A stretch of DNA of 64,000 bases from an uncultured Spirochaetales bacterium. Its GTDB lineage: Bacteria > Spirochaetota > Spirochaetia > Sphaerochaetales > Sphaerochaetaceae. Positions 33,931-42,522 of the stretch are shown in pieces. The stretch is taken from assembly GCA_934276485.1 (NCBI GenBank), contig CAKQTE010000114.1, positions 1-64,000 of the forward strand. The letters run 5' to 3'. Position 1 is the first letter of the stretch; each line of letters begins with the position of its first letter. The translations under genes were made by a program, and so were the position numbers. The notes below the pieces were generated by a model. That model made no database searches. It saw nothing but the letters and a program-made list of their open reading frames with translations, and was not told where the DNA came from.

Positions 33931-35460
33931 TTGGAACACAATTGCGCATTCGAAATGAAAGGCATTACCAAACGCTTTGGACAAGTTGTTGCCAATGATA
34001 AGATTGATCTGAGTATCAATAGTGGCGAGATTTTGGCCATCCTTGGTGAAAATGGTAGTGGCAAGACAACCTTGATGAACATGCTATCTGGAATTTATCA
34101 ACCTGATGAAGGCCAGATATTCAAAAATGGCGAAGAAATCTATATCCGTTCCCCTAAAGATGCATACGTTCATGGAATCGGAATGATTCACCAGCACTAC
34201 AAGTTGGTTGAAGTCTTTACAGCTGCACAAAATATCATTCTTGGTCTATCAGACGAGAAGATGGATTTGTCAGAGACAAACAAGAAGGTGTCAGAGATTT
34301 GCTCTCGCTATGGCTTTGAGATAGATCCAACAACAAAGGTCTACGATATGTCTGTATCGCAAAAGCAAACAGTCGAAATCATCAAGGTGCTTTATAAGGG
34401 TGCAGAGCTTTTGATTCTTGATGAGCCAACAGCTGTATTGACTCCTCAAGAGACACAGAAGCTATTCAAGGTGCTTAGAAACATGAAGAAAGATGGAAAG
34501 GCGATTATCATAATCACCCACAAACTTCATGAGGTAATGGATGTTTCAGATAAAGTTGCAGTCTTGAGAAAGGGTAAGTACATCGGTACTGTTGAGACTA
34601 AGGATACAAACCCTCAAGCTTTGACAGATATGATGGTTGGTCGCTCTGTTACATTGAATATCGACAGACCTCGTTACGATAATCCAAAGAAAAAACTCAT
34701 CGTTGAGAACCTGACATGTATCGACAACGAAGGGATCAAGAAACTTGATGGCGTATCATTTGTGGCAAACACAGGTGAGATCCTTGGTGTTGCTGGTATT
34801 GCTGGCTCAGGACAGAAAGAGCTTTTGGAAGCAATCACAGGCTTGTATCCAGTAAAGGAAGGGAGTGTTAGGTTCATCAACAAGGACGATGAAGAGATAG
34901 AGCTTGTTGGTAAGACTCCTAAGAAGATCAGACAGACTGGAGTTGGAATGGCATTCGTTCCAGAAGATAGACTTGGAATGGGTCTTGTAGGTTCTATGGG
35001 AATGACTGGAAACATGCTTCTCAGATCCTGGAGAAAAGGTAAGGGTGCCTTCATTCGCAAAAAGGATCCTGAAGCTCTTGCAAATAGAATCTGGAATGAC
35101 TTGGAAGTTGTTACTCCTGGAGTTAACTACCCAGTAAGAAGACTCTCTGGCGGAAACGTACAGAAAGTACTTGTTGGAAGAGAGATTGCAAGTGAACCAG
35201 AGGTGCTGATGACAGCGTATGCAGTTCGTGGATTGGATATCAACACATCATATACAATCTACAACCTATTAACCGAACAGAAGATGAAAGGTGTTGCTGT
35301 CATCTATGTTGGAGAAGACCTGGATGTTCTTCTGGAGCTTGCCGATAGAATTGTTGTTCTCTGTGGCGGCCAGGTTAGCGGTATAGTGGATGCAAGAACA
35401 ACAACTAAGGAAGAGATTGGATTGTTGATGACTCAATTCGATTCAAAGGTAGGTGAGTGA
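33931..35460 (+). CDS. Nucleoside ABC transporter ATP-binding protein (BMP family partner)
   Basis: A 509-residue double ATPase of the sugar/nucleoside (RbsA-like) class that powers uptake through the two permeases downstream. The first half has Walker A GENGSGKTTLM, signature VSQKQTVEI and Walker B LLILDEPTAVLTPQE. The second half has a degenerate Walker A (GIAGSGQKELLE), signature RLSGGNVQKVLVGREIA and a Walker B lacking the acidic pair (VLMTAYAVRGLDI), as is typical of BMP-linked systems where only one site is catalytic. TTG start with AAGAGG upstream. Overlaps the first permease gene by 4 nt. Confidence 0.92.
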   Translation: MEHNCAFEMKGITKRFGQVVANDKIDLSINSGEILAILGENGSGKTTLMNMLSGIYQPDEGQIFKNGEEIYIRSPKDAYVHGIGMIHQHYKLVEVFTAAQNIILGLSDEKMDLSETNKKVSEICSRYGFEIDPTTKVYDMSVSQKQTVEIIKVLYKGAELLILDEPTAVLTPQETQKLFKVLRNMKKDGKAIIIITHKLHEVMDVSDKVAVLRKGKYIGTVETKDTNPQALTDMMVGRSVTLNIDRPRYDNPKKKLIVENLTCIDNEGIKKLDGVSFVANTGEILGVAGIAGSGQKELLEAITGLYPVKEGSVRFINKDDEEIELVGKTPKKIRQTGVGMAFVPEDRLGMGLVGSMGMTGNMLLRSWRKGKGAFIRKKDPEALANRIWNDLEVVTPGVNYPVRRLSGGNVQKVLVGREIASEPEVLMTAYAVRGLDINTSYTIYNLLTEQKMKGVAVIYVGEDLDVLLELADRIVVLCGGQVSGIVDARTTTKEEIGLLMTQFDSKVGE

Positions 35461-36551
35461 TGAGTACAGAGACAAAAACTCCTTTCGTTAGACTTGCAAA
35501 ACGTACAAACATGAAACAGAGCACCATATGGCTTATTCGTGTTGGTTCAATTTTTGTGGCTTTGCTTCTTGGTTGTATTCCAATGCTCCTTACTGGTACC
35601 AATCCATTTGTAGCATATGGAATCATCATAAAAGGCTCTTTGTCAAAGCCTACATATCTAAAGCAGACGATTAAGATTGCAATTCCTCTTTTGGGTTGTG
35701 CTCTTGCTATCGCACCATGTTTTAAGATGAAGTTCTGGAACATTGGTGCAGAGGGCCAGATCACAATGGGCGCTGTGTTTGCTTCTTATTTTGCTCTCTT
35801 CTTTGCGGATAAGATTCCACATGTTCCTCTATTGATCATCATGTTCATCTCTGGAGCTATTGCAGGCGGAATATGGGCATTGATCCCAGCATTCTTCAAA
35901 GCTAAATGGAATACAAACGAAACACTATTTACCTTAATGATGAACTATATCGCTATTGGTATTGTTGCATGGCTTCAAGGTGGACCTTGGGAAGGAAGAA
36001 AGGGGTCTCAGCTAATTCCAATGTTCAGCAAGAGCGCTCGTCTTCCTAATGTTTTTGGTATTCACATTGGTTGGATCATCGTACTGGTTTTGGTTGTATT
36101 GATGTATATCTATATGAATAAGACAAAGCAAGGCTATGAGATAGCTGTAATAGGAGACTCAGTCAATACTGCTCGATATGCAGGAATGAACGTTGGCTAC
36201 ATCATGATGCGCACAATGTTCATCTCTGGTGCAATCAGCGGAATCGTAGGATTCATTATCGTATCAGGAGCTAACTACACTCTCTATAAGGGTGTTGCAA
36301 ATGGAGTTGGATTCACATCCATCACAGTTGCATGGCTATCACAATTGAATTCATTTGCAATGATCATCATCTCAATGATGCTTGCGGTACTGGAAAAGGG
36401 TGCAAATACATTGCAGACAAGAATGAAGGTCCCTGCATCTATTTCAGATATCATCATTGGTATCCTCTTGTTCTGTATGCTTAGCTGTGAATTCTTCATC
36501 AATTATCAATTGATCTTCAGACACAAGGAATCAAAGGAGGTTAAAGCATGA
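35457..36551 (+). CDS. Nucleoside ABC transporter permease 1
   Basis: A 364-residue integral membrane protein of the BPD_transp_2 family with about 8-9 hydrophobic segments (LIRVGSIFVALLLGCIPMLL, IKIAIPLLGCALAIAP, LLIIMFISGAIAGGIW, IGWIIVLVLVVLMYIY and others). It carries the family motif FWNIGAEGQITMGAVFASY and NTNETLFTLMMNYIA. It forms the translocation channel with the second permease. Start and stop overlap both neighbours by 4 nt (GTGATGA and ATGA patterns), marking tight coupling. Confidence 0.9.
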   Translation: MMSTETKTPFVRLAKRTNMKQSTIWLIRVGSIFVALLLGCIPMLLTGTNPFVAYGIIIKGSLSKPTYLKQTIKIAIPLLGCALAIAPCFKMKFWNIGAEGQITMGAVFASYFALFFADKIPHVPLLIIMFISGAIAGGIWALIPAFFKAKWNTNETLFTLMMNYIAIGIVAWLQGGPWEGRKGSQLIPMFSKSARLPNVFGIHIGWIIVLVLVVLMYIYMNKTKQGYEIAVIGDSVNTARYAGMNVGYIMMRTMFISGAISGIVGFIIVSGANYTLYKGVANGVGFTSITVAWLSQLNSFAMIIISMMLAVLEKGANTLQTRMKVPASISDIIIGILLFCMLSCEFFINYQLIFRHKESKEVKA

Positions 36552-37531
36552 GTACACTACTTGCATTGATTGTTGCTGCTGTAACCTTTGGAACTGTATT
36601 GATGTATGGAACCCTGGGTGAGATTCTTACCGAGAAATCTGGAAACCTAAACCTAGGAGTTGAAGGAATAATGTTCATGGGTGGTGCATTCGGACTAGGC
36701 GGTGCATTCTACTATGAAAAGATGGCTGGCTCTGCAGCAATTGGACCTGTTGCAATCATTATTGCAATCATATCTGCATTCCTCGCAGGCGCTTGTGCTT
36801 CTTTAATTTATAGCTTCTTGACTATCACACTGAGAACAAACCAAAACGTTACAGGTCTTGCTCTATCCATATTCGGAACGGGAGTGGGGCAGTTCTTTGG
36901 TGAGTATATGCGTGTTAGCGAAGGCGGGTATGTTGCATTGAGCAATAACCTAAAAGATAGCTTTGCTTCTACTATCTTTCCTCAATTCTTGGTCAAGATT
37001 CCTTTCTTTGGAAGATTGTTGTTCTCGCATACGGTCTTCTTCTATCTAGCAATATTGGTTGCTATATTGATGCACTTGTTCCTGAATAAGACAAGATGCG
37101 GAATGTATCTTACAGCTGTAGGAGAAAGCCCTGCTACAAGTGATGCTGCTGGTATCAATATCACAAAGTATAAATACCTTGCTACAACAATTGGTGGTGG
37201 AATATCCGCTGTAGGTGGTATGGTTTACATCATGACAACCGCAGGATGTGTATGGAACCATGAAGGTTTGGCAGGAGTCGGTTGGCTTGCAGTTGCTCTT
37301 GTAATCTTCTGTATATGGAGACCGCTGAATGCAATATGGGGATCTGTACTATTTGGTGCATTGATGATCATGTATCTACGTGTATCACTTCCATTCGTTC
37401 CAACTGAGATCTATAAGATCCTTCCTTACGTAGTAACTGTTGTTGTTCTTATCTTCACAAGTATCAGAAACAATAGAGATAAGCAGCCTCCAGCATCGCT
37501 TGGAGTGAACTACTTCAGAGAAGAAAGATAG
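36548..37531 (+). CDS. Nucleoside ABC transporter permease 2
   Basis: A 327-residue membrane protein, second BPD_transp_2 permease. It shows GEILTEKSGNLNLGVEGIMFMGG, typical of the smaller permease of BMP/nucleoside systems, TNQNVTGLALSIFGTG and the late VGESPATSDAAGINITKYKY loop. It ends with a cytoplasmic basic tail (TSIRNNRDKQPP). A short terminator follows, so the binding protein gene 265 nt downstream has its own promoter. Confidence 0.9.
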   Translation: MSTLLALIVAAVTFGTVLMYGTLGEILTEKSGNLNLGVEGIMFMGGAFGLGGAFYYEKMAGSAAIGPVAIIIAIISAFLAGACASLIYSFLTITLRTNQNVTGLALSIFGTGVGQFFGEYMRVSEGGYVALSNNLKDSFASTIFPQFLVKIPFFGRLLFSHTVFFYLAILVAILMHLFLNKTRCGMYLTAVGESPATSDAAGINITKYKYLATTIGGGISAVGGMVYIMTTAGCVWNHEGLAGVGWLAVALVIFCIWRPLNAIWGSVLFGALMIMYLRVSLPFVPTEIYKILPYVVTVVVLIFTSIRNNRDKQPPASLGVNYFREER

Positions 37532-37536
37532 AATAT

Positions 37537-37565
37537 TGGAGAGTCATCGAGGCTCTCCATTTTCT
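37537..37565 (+). terminator. Terminator after the permease genes
   Basis: TGGAGAG (37537-37543) and CTCTCCA (37553-37559) form a 7-bp stem followed by TTTTCTTT. Confidence 0.7.
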
Positions 37566-37593
37566 TTGTCGTTGCATTTAAGGAATTGAGCTC

Positions 37594-37662
37594 TGCAACA
37601 AATTGTTGCAAATTTAGCAAATGCAACAAAAATGCAACAGAAATTGATGAAATGGTGTTGCA
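37594..37662 (+). promoter_or_regulatory. Cluster of TGCAACA operator-like boxes upstream of the nucleoside-binding protein gene
   Basis: A perfect inverted repeat TGCAACA-AAT-TGTTGCA (37594-37610) is followed by direct TGCAACA copies at 37622-37628 and 37633-37639 and an inverted TGTTGCA at 37656-37662, with a near copy CGTTGCA at 37570-37576. Five exact 7-mers within 70 nt, upstream of the promoter at 37719, indicate binding of a dimeric or multimeric regulator of nucleoside uptake. No such regulator gene is in the window. Confidence 0.6.
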
Positions 37663-37718
37663 ATTGATGGTTGAATTTATGGATAATCAAATTGTTGTTT
37701 CAGAATTTCTTTTCTTTA

Positions 37719-37746
37719 TTGTGAAATGAAAATCCTGTGATAGAAT
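37719..37746 (+). promoter_or_regulatory. Promoter of the nucleoside-binding protein gene
   Basis: TTGTGA (37719-37724), 16 nt, TAGAAT (37741-37746) preceded by TGA, giving an extended -10. The start near 37753 leaves a leader of about 44 nt. Confidence 0.55.
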
Positions 37747-37796
37747 CAAATTATGGCTTAAAAATCAATCCAAGAAGCCTAAAAAAGGAGAAGCGC

Positions 37797-39011
37797 ATGA
37801 AAAAGATTTTGTTAGTTCTTGTTGCACTTATGCTCGTTTCCTCAGCTCTTTTTGCTAGTGGAAGTACAGAGACTCCAGCAGACTCCAATACTATTAAAGT
37901 TGGTTTGTTATGCATTGGTGATGAAAACGACCAGGGCTATACCTACAACTTCATCAGAGGTAAGGACGAAGCTACTGAAATGCTGAAGAAGGACGGCATC
38001 GATGTTGAGTGGATCATCAAATACAATATTGGTGAAGACGCAACATGTAGAGATGCTAACATCGAAGCAGCAGAAGAAGGCTGTCAGATCATCATCAACA
38101 ACAGCTATGGCTTTGAGCCTTTCATGCTAGAAGTTGTTGACGACTATCCAAATATCGAATTCATTAGCTGCACAAACTGCAATTCTTGGAATGATAGCAG
38201 AGAAAATACACATAACGCATTTGCAAACATCTACGAGGGTAGATATGTAGCAGGTGTTGTTGCTGGTATGAAGCTCAATGAAATGATTCAAGATGGAAAG
38301 ATCAAACCAGAACAGGCAGTAATCGGTTATGTAGGTGCTTATTCTTTTGCTGAGGTTATCTCTGGATTTACATCATATTATCTTGGCGCAAAGTCAGTTT
38401 GCCCATCAGTTACAATGAAGGTTTCTTTCGTAGGTTCATGGTCAGATGCTACTGCTGAATCAGATGCAGCTATCGCACTTGCTGATATGGGTTGTGTAAT
38501 GATCAGCCAGCACTCAGACAATACTACTCCAGCAACTGCAGCTCAGGCTAAGGGTGTATTCCACACTGGTTACAACAACGATATGACAGGTATTGCTCCA
38601 AAGGCATCCTTGATTTCAACAAGAATCGATTGGGGTATCTACTTCTACGAAGCTATCAAGGCATATGCTAATGGCGAGAAGATTCCTCAGGACTGGTGCA
38701 AGGGTATGGGCGATGGCGCTGTAGTAGTTACAGAGCTAAACGAAGCAATTGCAGCTCCTGGAACACTCGAAGCTATCGAGAAGACAGTTGCAGGACTATC
38801 AAATGGATCTATCAAGGTATTTGATACAAGTGCATTCACAATCAATGGCGAAAAGCTAACTCACGCATTTGCTCTCGATACAAATGGTGACTTTACAGCA
38901 GACTCAGAAGAAGCAGTATTCGATGGACAGTTCAACGAATCCTACTTCCAGTCAGCTCCATATTTCGATCTAAAGATTGATGGAATCACATGGTTGAACG
39001 CTGCATTCTAA
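37797..39011 (+). CDS. BMP-family nucleoside-binding periplasmic protein
   Basis: A 404-residue substrate-binding protein of the BMP/PnrA family (purine nucleoside receptor type) that delivers nucleosides to the ABC transporter encoded upstream. It has a signal peptide KKILLVLVALMLVSSALFA; the cleavage region LFASGSTE has no lipobox Cys, so the protein is soluble periplasmic, unlike lipoprotein TmpC/PnrA. Family segments are DQGYTYNFIRGKDEA, GCQIIINNSYGFEPF, FANIYEGRYVAGVVAG and a C-terminal TRIDWGIYFYEAI. The ATG at 37797 has GGAG upstream; an in-frame start 60 nt earlier would lengthen the N-terminus implausibly. Nucleoside specificity is inferred from family and from the neighbouring pyrimidine operon. 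Confidence 0.9.
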   Translation: MKKILLVLVALMLVSSALFASGSTETPADSNTIKVGLLCIGDENDQGYTYNFIRGKDEATEMLKKDGIDVEWIIKYNIGEDATCRDANIEAAEEGCQIIINNSYGFEPFMLEVVDDYPNIEFISCTNCNSWNDSRENTHNAFANIYEGRYVAGVVAGMKLNEMIQDGKIKPEQAVIGYVGAYSFAEVISGFTSYYLGAKSVCPSVTMKVSFVGSWSDATAESDAAIALADMGCVMISQHSDNTTPATAAQAKGVFHTGYNNDMTGIAPKASLISTRIDWGIYFYEAIKAYANGEKIPQDWCKGMGDGAVVVTELNEAIAAPGTLEAIEKTVAGLSNGSIKVFDTSAFTINGEKLTHAFALDTNGDFTADSEEAVFDGQFNESYFQSAPYFDLKIDGITWLNAAF

Positions 39012-39032
39012 TGCTTGGTGTTCTAAAGCTAT

Positions 39033-39060
39033 GGGCTTGGGATTATCTCAAGCCCTTTTT
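39033..39060 (+). terminator. Terminator after the nucleoside-binding protein gene
   Basis: GGGCTTG (39033-39039) and CAAGCCC (39049-39055) form a stem followed by TTTTT. Confidence 0.9.
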
Positions 39061-39083
39061 AATGAAAGAAGGGTATCAAGGTA

Positions 39084-39112
39084 TTTACACCACTTTGATT
39101 TTCCATTAAACT
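39084..39112 (+). promoter_or_regulatory. Promoter of the pyrimidine operon
   Basis: TTTACA (39084-39089), 17 nt, TAAACT (39107-39112). The predicted start near 39119 places the leader peptide ORF 17 nt downstream. Confidence 0.6.
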
Positions 39113-39135
39113 CGACAGACAGAAAGGAAAAGGAC

Positions 39136-39198
39136 ATGAGAAAAGTGATTATGATATCTTCATTCTTTGATTGTATCTTTTACCTTATTGTTTCGTAA
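39136..39198 (+). CDS. Leader peptide of the pyr operon
   Basis: A 20-codon ORF with a good ribosome-binding site (AGGAAAAGGA) and ATG at 39136, ending with TAA at 39196-39198. The peptide begins MRKVIMISSFF and ends FYLIVS. Its second half is encoded by U-rich codons (TTC TTT GAT TGT ATC TTT TAC CTT ATT GTT). The stop codon is 4 nt before the first base of an intrinsic terminator stem. In E. coli pyrBI, scarce UTP makes RNA polymerase pause in such a U-rich leader so the ribosome catches up and prevents the terminator; this layout is the same. The peptide itself is unlikely to have a function. Confidence 0.65.
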   Translation: MRKVIMISSFFDCIFYLIVS

Positions 39199-39202
39199 TT
39201 TC

Positions 39203-39236
39203 AAGTCGGTTCCATTTTGAAGCCGGCTTTTTTTTT
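39203..39236 (+). terminator. Attenuator terminator in front of pyrBI
   Basis: AAGTCGG (39203-39209) pairs with CCGGCTT (39223-39229; one G-U pair) and runs into nine Ts (39228-39236). It lies between the leader peptide and the pyrBI ribosome-binding site (TTGGAG), so it must be bypassed for operon expression. Confidence 0.8.
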
Positions 39237-39247
39237 GGAGTTTTAAT

Positions 39248-40837
39248 ATGTCAAATGTCTTTAAGTCCAGATCGTTGAATGTAATTGAGGATTTCTCAAT
39301 TAATGAGCGTAGGTATTTTTTTACAAAGGTAAAGGAGCTCAAAGATGCTATCATATCCAATGATGAGAAAACAATGGATGAGTTTCGTGTAGGAGATCCT
39401 GATTTTGGAATCTATGAGGTATTCCTAGAAGATTCCACAAGAACAAAGGAATCATTCAGAAACGCTGCCAAGTTCCATCATGTAAAGGTATCTGAGCTTT
39501 TGACTAGCTCAAGCTCCATCAACAAAGGCGAAAGTTATGCTGATACTTTCAACATGCTCACAGGCTACCAGAATGCCATCTTCATCGTAAGAAGTAAGGT
39601 AGAGGGACTGACTCGTTGGCTATCTGAAGAGACAATTGAGTATTCCCAGAGAAATAATCTTCCATACCATCCAGCATTCATCAATGCAGGAGATGGAAAG
39701 CATGAGCATCCTACTCAGGAGCTACTTGATGAGTTCACATTCCTTGAAGACAACAACATGTCATTTGATTCTATCCATGTTGCTCTTGTTGGAGATTTGT
39801 ATCATGGAAGAACTGTTCATTCAAAGGCAGATGGCCTAAAGCTATTCGATCACGTAAAGGTCGATCTAATCGCACCTGATGAACTTGCTATGCCAGATAG
39901 CTATGTTGAGAAGATGAAGGAAAATGGCTTCGAGGTAAGAGAATATAAGTCAATTGAGGAATACCTGGAATCAGGAGATACTGCTAAGATGTGGTACTTT
40001 ACTCGTCCACAGCTTGAGAGAATGGGAGAGAAGGTTCTTCAGAAGCAGGCTGTTTTGAGAGAAGCTATCACATTCAGAAAGGATTTCCTGGACAAGATCA
40101 ATCCAGAGACAAAGTTCTATCATCCACTTCCAAGACATAAGGAGCATCCAACAATTCCTACTTGGCTTGATAAAACAAGCTTCAATGGTTGGGAGCGCCA
40201 GGCTATCAACGGTTTATATTGCAGAATCGTTCTTATCTCAATGATTGGCGGCAAGATTGGGGACGATTACATCCCAGTTCCAGAGGATGCTAGATGCGAG
40301 TGCGGAAGCGATGAGTACATCGTTGAAGTTCAGCCATCAAATTCAAGCAAGAAAAAGAACTATTCAGAAGGAGTTAGACCAATAACAGACGGAATCGTTA
40401 TCGATCATATCTGTAAGGGCGATAGTCCATCAGAGATTAGAAATCATATGCGCTTGATCTCTACTGTTCTCGGTATCGACGAAGGAAGAGGAGGAGAATG
40501 GATCTCATGCGGTGCTGATGGCGCTTACAAGGGAATTATATTCCGCCCAGAGGCTAAGGAATTTGAAAGAAAGGATCTAAAGAGACTTGCTGCTGTTGCT
40601 CCTAAGTCAACACTGAATATTGTAAAGAATGGCAAGGTTGAGAAAAAGTACAGAACCCATATGCCACCAAGAATCTACAACTTCGATGATCTATGCTGCC
40701 AGAACGATGCTTGTATCTCACATCCAGTAAATGGAGAGGGCGTTCCTGCAAAGTTCTACAGAACAAAGGATGGTCACTTTGCATGTGCTTATTGTGGAAA
40801 GTTCCATACATTCAAGGAGATATGGAAAAAGCATTAA
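39248..40837 (+). CDS. pyrBI: Aspartate carbamoyltransferase, fused catalytic and regulatory chains
   Basis: A 529-residue fusion. Residues 1-345 are the catalytic PyrB chain: EDSTRTKESFRNAAKFH (carbamoyl-phosphate loop, STRTK), HPTQELLDEF and YHPLPRHKEHPTIP. Residues about 370-529 are the regulatory PyrI chain, with an allosteric domain (VRPITDGIVIDHI) and a zinc domain bearing CQNDACISH and FACAYCGK cysteines. A further Cys pair (CECGSDEY) lies in the linker. The enzyme makes carbamoyl-aspartate, the committed pyrimidine step, and PyrI normally conveys CTP/ATP control. In enterobacteria the chains are separate; fused forms are known from a few lineages. It is the first gene of the pyr operon. 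Confidence 0.93.
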   Translation: MSNVFKSRSLNVIEDFSINERRYFFTKVKELKDAIISNDEKTMDEFRVGDPDFGIYEVFLEDSTRTKESFRNAAKFHHVKVSELLTSSSSINKGESYADTFNMLTGYQNAIFIVRSKVEGLTRWLSEETIEYSQRNNLPYHPAFINAGDGKHEHPTQELLDEFTFLEDNNMSFDSIHVALVGDLYHGRTVHSKADGLKLFDHVKVDLIAPDELAMPDSYVEKMKENGFEVREYKSIEEYLESGDTAKMWYFTRPQLERMGEKVLQKQAVLREAITFRKDFLDKINPETKFYHPLPRHKEHPTIPTWLDKTSFNGWERQAINGLYCRIVLISMIGGKIGDDYIPVPEDARCECGSDEYIVEVQPSNSSKKKNYSEGVRPITDGIVIDHICKGDSPSEIRNHMRLISTVLGIDEGRGGEWISCGADGAYKGIIFRPEAKEFERKDLKRLAAVAPKSTLNIVKNGKVEKKYRTHMPPRIYNFDDLCCQNDACISHPVNGEGVPAKFYRTKDGHFACAYCGKFHTFKEIWKKH

Positions 40838-40865
40838 CCATAATGTAGAATAGGAGTTAATCAGG

Positions 40866-41579
40866 ATGGAAAACATGAAGACTTTAGCAGAAATTACAAA
40901 TTATTATGGACCACAGCTTGCAAAGGCTGCTTTCGAATTAGGTGCTATCAAGCTCAGCCCAGATAATCCTTTTACATGGGTATCTGGATACAGAATGCCT
41001 ATATACAACGACAATAGACAGTTCTTGGCTAGATCCAACTACAGAGCTTTGATCTGTGACGCTTTTACAGATATGGTTTATGCATTGAATCTTGAGGGTG
41101 TTGATAATGTTGCAGGAACAGCAACTGCAGGTATTCCTCATGCAACAAGTCTTGCTGACAGACTCAACAAGCCTCTTAGCTATGTTCGTTCTGCTTCCAA
41201 GGACCATGGAATGGGACATCAGATCGAAGGCTTGGGTGCAAGCGGTAGCTATGATGGAAAGAGAGTCCTTCTTATCGAGGATTTGATCTCAACAGGTTCA
41301 AGCTCTATCAAGGCAGTTGAAGCTATCAGAGCAAACAATGGAAATTGTGATATGTGTCTTGCTATCTTCACATATGGATTCCAGAAAGCTGAAGATGCAT
41401 TTGCATCCCTTGAGCCAAAGTGCGAAATGCACACAATCCTTTCCTATCCAGTAATGCTTGAAACAGCACTCGAGTGTGGATACATAAACGAAAGCCAAGC
41501 TGCAAGTCTAGCAGAGTGGAGAGAGAGCCCATTTGAGTGGGGTGAAAAGCACGGTTGGCCAAAGGAGGAGAAAGCATGA
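40866..41579 (+). CDS. pyrE: Orotate phosphoribosyltransferase
   Basis: A 237-residue enzyme joining orotate and PRPP to give OMP. It has the PRPP-binding motif RVLLIEDLISTGSSSIKAVE, the catalytic-loop region SYVRSASKDHGMGHQIEG and an N-terminal ALIDAFxD-like FTWVSGYRMPIYNDNR. ATG with AGGAG 11 nt upstream. Its TGA overlaps the pyrF ATG (ATGA). Confidence 0.94.
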   Translation: MENMKTLAEITNYYGPQLAKAAFELGAIKLSPDNPFTWVSGYRMPIYNDNRQFLARSNYRALICDAFTDMVYALNLEGVDNVAGTATAGIPHATSLADRLNKPLSYVRSASKDHGMGHQIEGLGASGSYDGKRVLLIEDLISTGSSSIKAVEAIRANNGNCDMCLAIFTYGFQKAEDAFASLEPKCEMHTILSYPVMLETALECGYINESQAASLAEWRESPFEWGEKHGWPKEEKA

Positions 41580-42457
41580 GCTATATCGATCTATTAAGAG
41601 ATAGTGCAAAGGAAGCTGGAAACATCGTATGTATGGGATTGGATCCTGTCGTTTCAGCTCTTCCAGGAGAAGACAAGGATACCAGAACTAGAATTGCAGA
41701 CTACTTTGCAGAGATCTTCAAGAGAATGAGAATGGAAGGAACAGCTCCTTCTGCATTCAAGCCAAACATTGGCTACTATGCATCTCTTGATAAGCCAAGA
41801 GAAGAGGATTTCTCAGGCTCATTGGCTCTTGTTGATGTTATTGATCTTTTGGATACATATTTTCCAACTATCCCTGTTATCCTAGACAGCAAGCGTGGAG
41901 ACATTGCCCGCTCAAGTGGAAACTATGCTCATGAGGCATTTGATTCATGGTCTGCAGATGCAGTAACAGTATCTCCATATATGGGAACAGATTCAGTTAT
42001 GCCATTTGCATTCGAGAACAAGGGCGTATATGTTCTTAATAGAACTTCAAACCCAGGAGGCGCAGACCTTCAAAACAGATCTGTCATTGACAGAATAGAC
42101 GAGAGAGAAGTTCATCCTTTGTATGATGCAGTTGCACATAAGATCTATGATTGGGCAAAGGAACATCCTGGCATCGGTGCAGTAGTTGGTGCTACAAACA
42201 TGGCAGAGCTCGAAGCAATTGCAACTTACTATGCAGATAAGGATGTACCACTCTTGATCCCTGGTGTTGGTTCACAAGGAGGTTCTGCTCCTGAGGTTAT
42301 CGCAGCTCTAAATAGAAGCTCATATGAGCTAGCTCTTGCTAGAATCAACTCATCTTCAGGACTCACACACCCTTGGAAGAAGGGGCCTGCGCCTGAGACT
42401 TATCTAGATGATGTCATGAGCGCTCTTCATAAGCTTATAACTGAATGTGCGCTTTAA
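41576..42457 (+). CDS. pyrF: Orotidine 5'-phosphate decarboxylase (type 2)
   Basis: A 293-residue decarboxylase converting OMP to UMP. The active-site array is in ILDSKRGDIARSSGNYAHEA (Lys-Asp pair), with VCMGLDPVVSALPGE at the N-terminus and PGVGSQGG in the phosphate loop. The length and the GDIARSSG motif indicate the longer type 2 subfamily. ATG 41576 follows AGGAG and overlaps the pyrE stop; an upstream in-frame start lies within pyrE. A hairpin with T-run follows the gene. Confidence 0.93.
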   Translation: MSYIDLLRDSAKEAGNIVCMGLDPVVSALPGEDKDTRTRIADYFAEIFKRMRMEGTAPSAFKPNIGYYASLDKPREEDFSGSLALVDVIDLLDTYFPTIPVILDSKRGDIARSSGNYAHEAFDSWSADAVTVSPYMGTDSVMPFAFENKGVYVLNRTSNPGGADLQNRSVIDRIDEREVHPLYDAVAHKIYDWAKEHPGIGAVVGATNMAELEAIATYYADKDVPLLIPGVGSQGGSAPEVIAALNRSSYELALARINSSSGLTHPWKKGPAPETYLDDVMSALHKLITECAL

Positions 42458-42481
42458 TTGGATTTATTTAAAAAAGATAAT

Positions 42482-42505
42482 GCCCGCATTTTGCGGGCTT
42501 TGTTT
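42482..42505 (+). terminator. Intra-operon terminator between pyrF and pyrDK
   Basis: GCCCGC (42482-42487) and GCGGGC (42493-42498) form a compact stem with a 5-nt loop followed by TTTGTTT. It would reduce expression of the distal pyrDK-pyrC genes. Confidence 0.75.
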
Positions 42506-42522
42506 AGAAAAGAGAGGATTTT

